A stretch of 7,261 bases of DNA. It comes from an uncultured Ruminococcus sp. (GTDB lineage Bacteria; Bacillota; Clostridia; Oscillospirales; CAG-272). The stretch covers positions 1 to 7,261 of the forward strand of contig CACXED010000186.1 of NCBI GenBank assembly GCA_902766575.1, in the 5' to 3' direction. Shown here one piece after another: positions 6,078-7,261 of this stretch. Below the pieces are notes generated by a model, which saw nothing but the letters and a program-made list of their open reading frames with translations, was not told the DNA's origin and did not search any database. Each line of letters opens with the position of its first letter. The stretch's first letter is position 1. The position numbers were made by a program, and so were the translations under genes.

Positions 6078-6110
6078 ACAGAGAGAACATCTCTGTCAGG
6101 GACTTTTTTT
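6071..6110 (+). terminator. Regulated intrinsic terminator of the Trp T-box
   Basis: A 14-bp stem (6071-6084 with 6090-6103, one G-U pair) closes a 5-base loop and is followed by seven T (6104-6110). It ends transcription ahead of trpE when charged tRNA-Trp leaves the antiterminator unformed. Its 5' arm overlaps the antiterminator. Confidence 0.95.
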
Positions 6111-6129
6111 CGCCCAAGGAGGAATTACA

Positions 6130-7261
6130 ATGAATATCAAGCCCACGTTATCCGAAGCCAGGCGGATCGCCGAGTCGGGAGAGTACGGCGTGCTCCCGGT
6201 GAGCTGCGAGCTGCTCTCCGACTTCATAACTCCCATCGAGACGATGAGGATACTCAAAAACGTCTCAACTCACTGCTATATGCTCGAGTCGGCTATGGCG
6301 GACGACAAATGGGGACGCTACACCTTCCTCGGCTTTGATCCGAAGCTCGAGATCACCTGCATCGACGGCGAGATGAAAGCCGGAAACCTGAAATTCAAAA
6401 CCGACAATCCCTCCGATTTTCTCCGGCAGATCCTCGCCGAGCATAAAAGCCCCCGCTTTGATTATCTCCCGTCCTTCACCGGCGGGCTCGTGGGATATTT
6501 TTCCTACGATTACCTCGGCTACAGCGAGCCGTCGGTCAGGTGCAGGGTCGAGGACACCGAGGCGTTCAAGGACGTGGATCTGATGCTTTTCGACAGGGTC
6601 ATCGCCTTTGACAACGCGCGGCAGAAGATAATCCTCATCGTCAATATGCCGCTCGCCGACGTGGAGGTCGGCTACAACAGGGCGGTCATGGAGCTGAAAA
6701 ACCTCGCGAGCCTGCTGAAAACCGGCGAAAAGAAGCGCGAGCAGCCCGGACGTCTCCTCGGCGAGGTCACGCCGCTCTTTGACCGGGAGCACTACTGCGA
6801 TATGGTCGAGCGCGCCAAGAAATATATCCGCGACGGCGATATCTTCCAGATAGTCCTCTCAAACCGTCTGAGCGCGCCCTTTGAGGGCAGTCTGCTCGAC
6901 ACCTACCGGGTGCTCCGGACGATAAATCCCTCGCCCTATATGTTCTACTTCTCGGGAACCGACGTGGAGGTCGCCGGAGCATCGCCCGAGACCCTCGTCA
7001 AGCTCGAGAACGGCGTGCTCCACACCTTCCCGCTCGCCGGAACGAGACCCCGCGGAAAGACCGACGAGGAGGACAAGGCGCTCGAAGCCGAGCTCCTCGC
7101 CGACGAAAAGGAGCTCGCCGAGCACAATATGCTCGTCGACCTCGGCAGAAACGACCTCGGAAAGGTCAGCCGATTCGGCACCGTAGAGGTCGAAAAGCTG
7201 CGCAGCATCGAGCGTTACTCTCATGTAATGCATATCGGTTCGACTGTAAGAGGCGAGCTGA
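6130..7261 (+). CDS. trpE: Anthranilate synthase component I (3' end beyond the window)
   Basis: TrpE converts chorismate to anthranilate, the first committed step of tryptophan synthesis, using ammonia supplied by the TrpG glutaminase. The visible 377 codons are about three quarters of the usual 490-500 residues. The N-terminal domain carries M51-L-E-S54, matching the LLES motif whose Ser contacts inhibitory tryptophan, so feedback control is probably kept. The chorismate-binding domain follows, with GGLVGYFSYD, DGDIFQIVLSNR, SPYMFYFSG, GASPETLVKL (from 283), the GTRPRG loop (304-309), E331-HNMLVDLGRNDLG and the beginning of VMHIGSTVRG. The ATG start has an AAGGAGG site (6116-6122) 7 bases upstream. 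The Trp-specific T-box leader directly before it confirms trpE rather than pabB or a salicylate or isochorismate synthase. Further trp genes probably follow outside the window. No frameshift was seen. Confidence 0.96.
   Translation, partial: MNIKPTLSEARRIAESGEYGVLPVSCELLSDFITPIETMRILKNVSTHCYMLESAMADDKWGRYTFLGFDPKLEITCIDGEMKAGNLKFKTDNPSDFLRQILAEHKSPRFDYLPSFTGGLVGYFSYDYLGYSEPSVRCRVEDTEAFKDVDLMLFDRVIAFDNARQKIILIVNMPLADVEVGYNRAVMELKNLASLLKTGEKKREQPGRLLGEVTPLFDREHYCDMVERAKKYIRDGDIFQIVLSNRLSAPFEGSLLDTYRVLRTINPSPYMFYFSGTDVEVAGASPETLVKLENGVLHTFPLAGTRPRGKTDEEDKALEAELLADEKELAEHNMLVDLGRNDLGKVSRFGTVEVEKLRSIERYSHVMHIGSTVRGEL

Larger units (their letters stand above)
5819..6110 (+). promoter_or_regulatory. 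tRNA-Trp-sensing T-box riboswitch leader of trpE
   Basis: This leader fills the 410-base gap between the small ORF and trpE. It binds tRNA-Trp and reads through only when the tRNA is uncharged. Stem I: GCGA (5826-5829) pairs with TCGC (5904-5907), and GATAAC (5831-5836) with GTTGTC (5891-5896). These bracket a specifier loop at 5897-5903 holding TGG (5900-5902) followed by A, the Trp codon. Stem II: CGCAG (5914-5918) pairs with CTGCG (5950-5954), and TGTGCAA (5924-5930) with TTGTACA (5936-5942). Stem IIA/B pseudoknot: GACGT (5954-5958) with ACGTC (5966-5970), and loop GGCA (5961-5964) with TGCC (5974-5977). Stem III: GGGATA (5979-5984) with TATCCC (5991-5996). The conserved T-box motif, AAGGTGGCACCGCGG, is at 6026-6040. 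TGGC matches a tRNA ending in G-CCA, the usual discriminator of bacterial tRNA-Trp. Pairings were found by eye. Confidence 0.95.

Noticed and set aside
6265..6792. 175-codon open frame on - within trpE
   Set aside because: The trpE frame on + carries all conserved motifs and a ribosome site; this frame is its complement and has no start signal of its own.

Overview
The window looks like a piece of a moderately GC-rich Firmicutes (Clostridia) chromosome, most likely a gut Oscillospirales-type organism. This is inferred from strong AGGAGG-type ribosome binding sites, TTG and GTG starts, a tRNA-dependent T-box leader, a sugar-type ABC solute-binding protein, a DUF1836 regulator and an NfeD-flotillin pair. 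The exact taxon cannot be settled from the sequence.

Layout. (a) 2-1147 (+): the 3' part of an extracellular solute-binding protein gene, ending at a hairpin (1156-1189) that can terminate transcription from both sides. (b) 4834-1194 (-): a four-gene set read leftwards, consisting of a DUF1836 MerR/HTH-like regulator, an NfeD-like membrane protein with an OB-fold tail, flotillin, and a DUF2238/YjdF-like multi-pass membrane protein. A consensus extended -10 promoter lies upstream, with a perfect 10-bp palindrome between its -35 and -10 boxes. (c) 4996-5719 (+): an unrecognised four-helix membrane protein, overlapped at its end by a 39-codon ORF. (d) 5766-6110 (+): a second consensus promoter and a complete T-box leader with a UGG (Trp) specifier, pseudoknot, antiterminator and terminator. 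(e) 6130-7261 (+): trpE (anthranilate synthase component I), running off the window.

How the parts work together. NfeD and flotillin are known partners in bacterial membrane microdomains. Here they are bracketed by a putative DNA-binding regulator and a polytopic membrane protein, which suggests an auto-regulated membrane-organisation module. The NfeD-like protein also carries an acidic calcium-binding-type loop between its first two membrane helices. At the right end, tryptophan supply is controlled twice: the T-box senses uncharged tRNA-Trp, and TrpE keeps the residues linked to tryptophan feedback inhibition. The trp leader is a textbook element. The four-gene flotillin set with its palindrome-bearing promoter is the best candidate for something not yet described.
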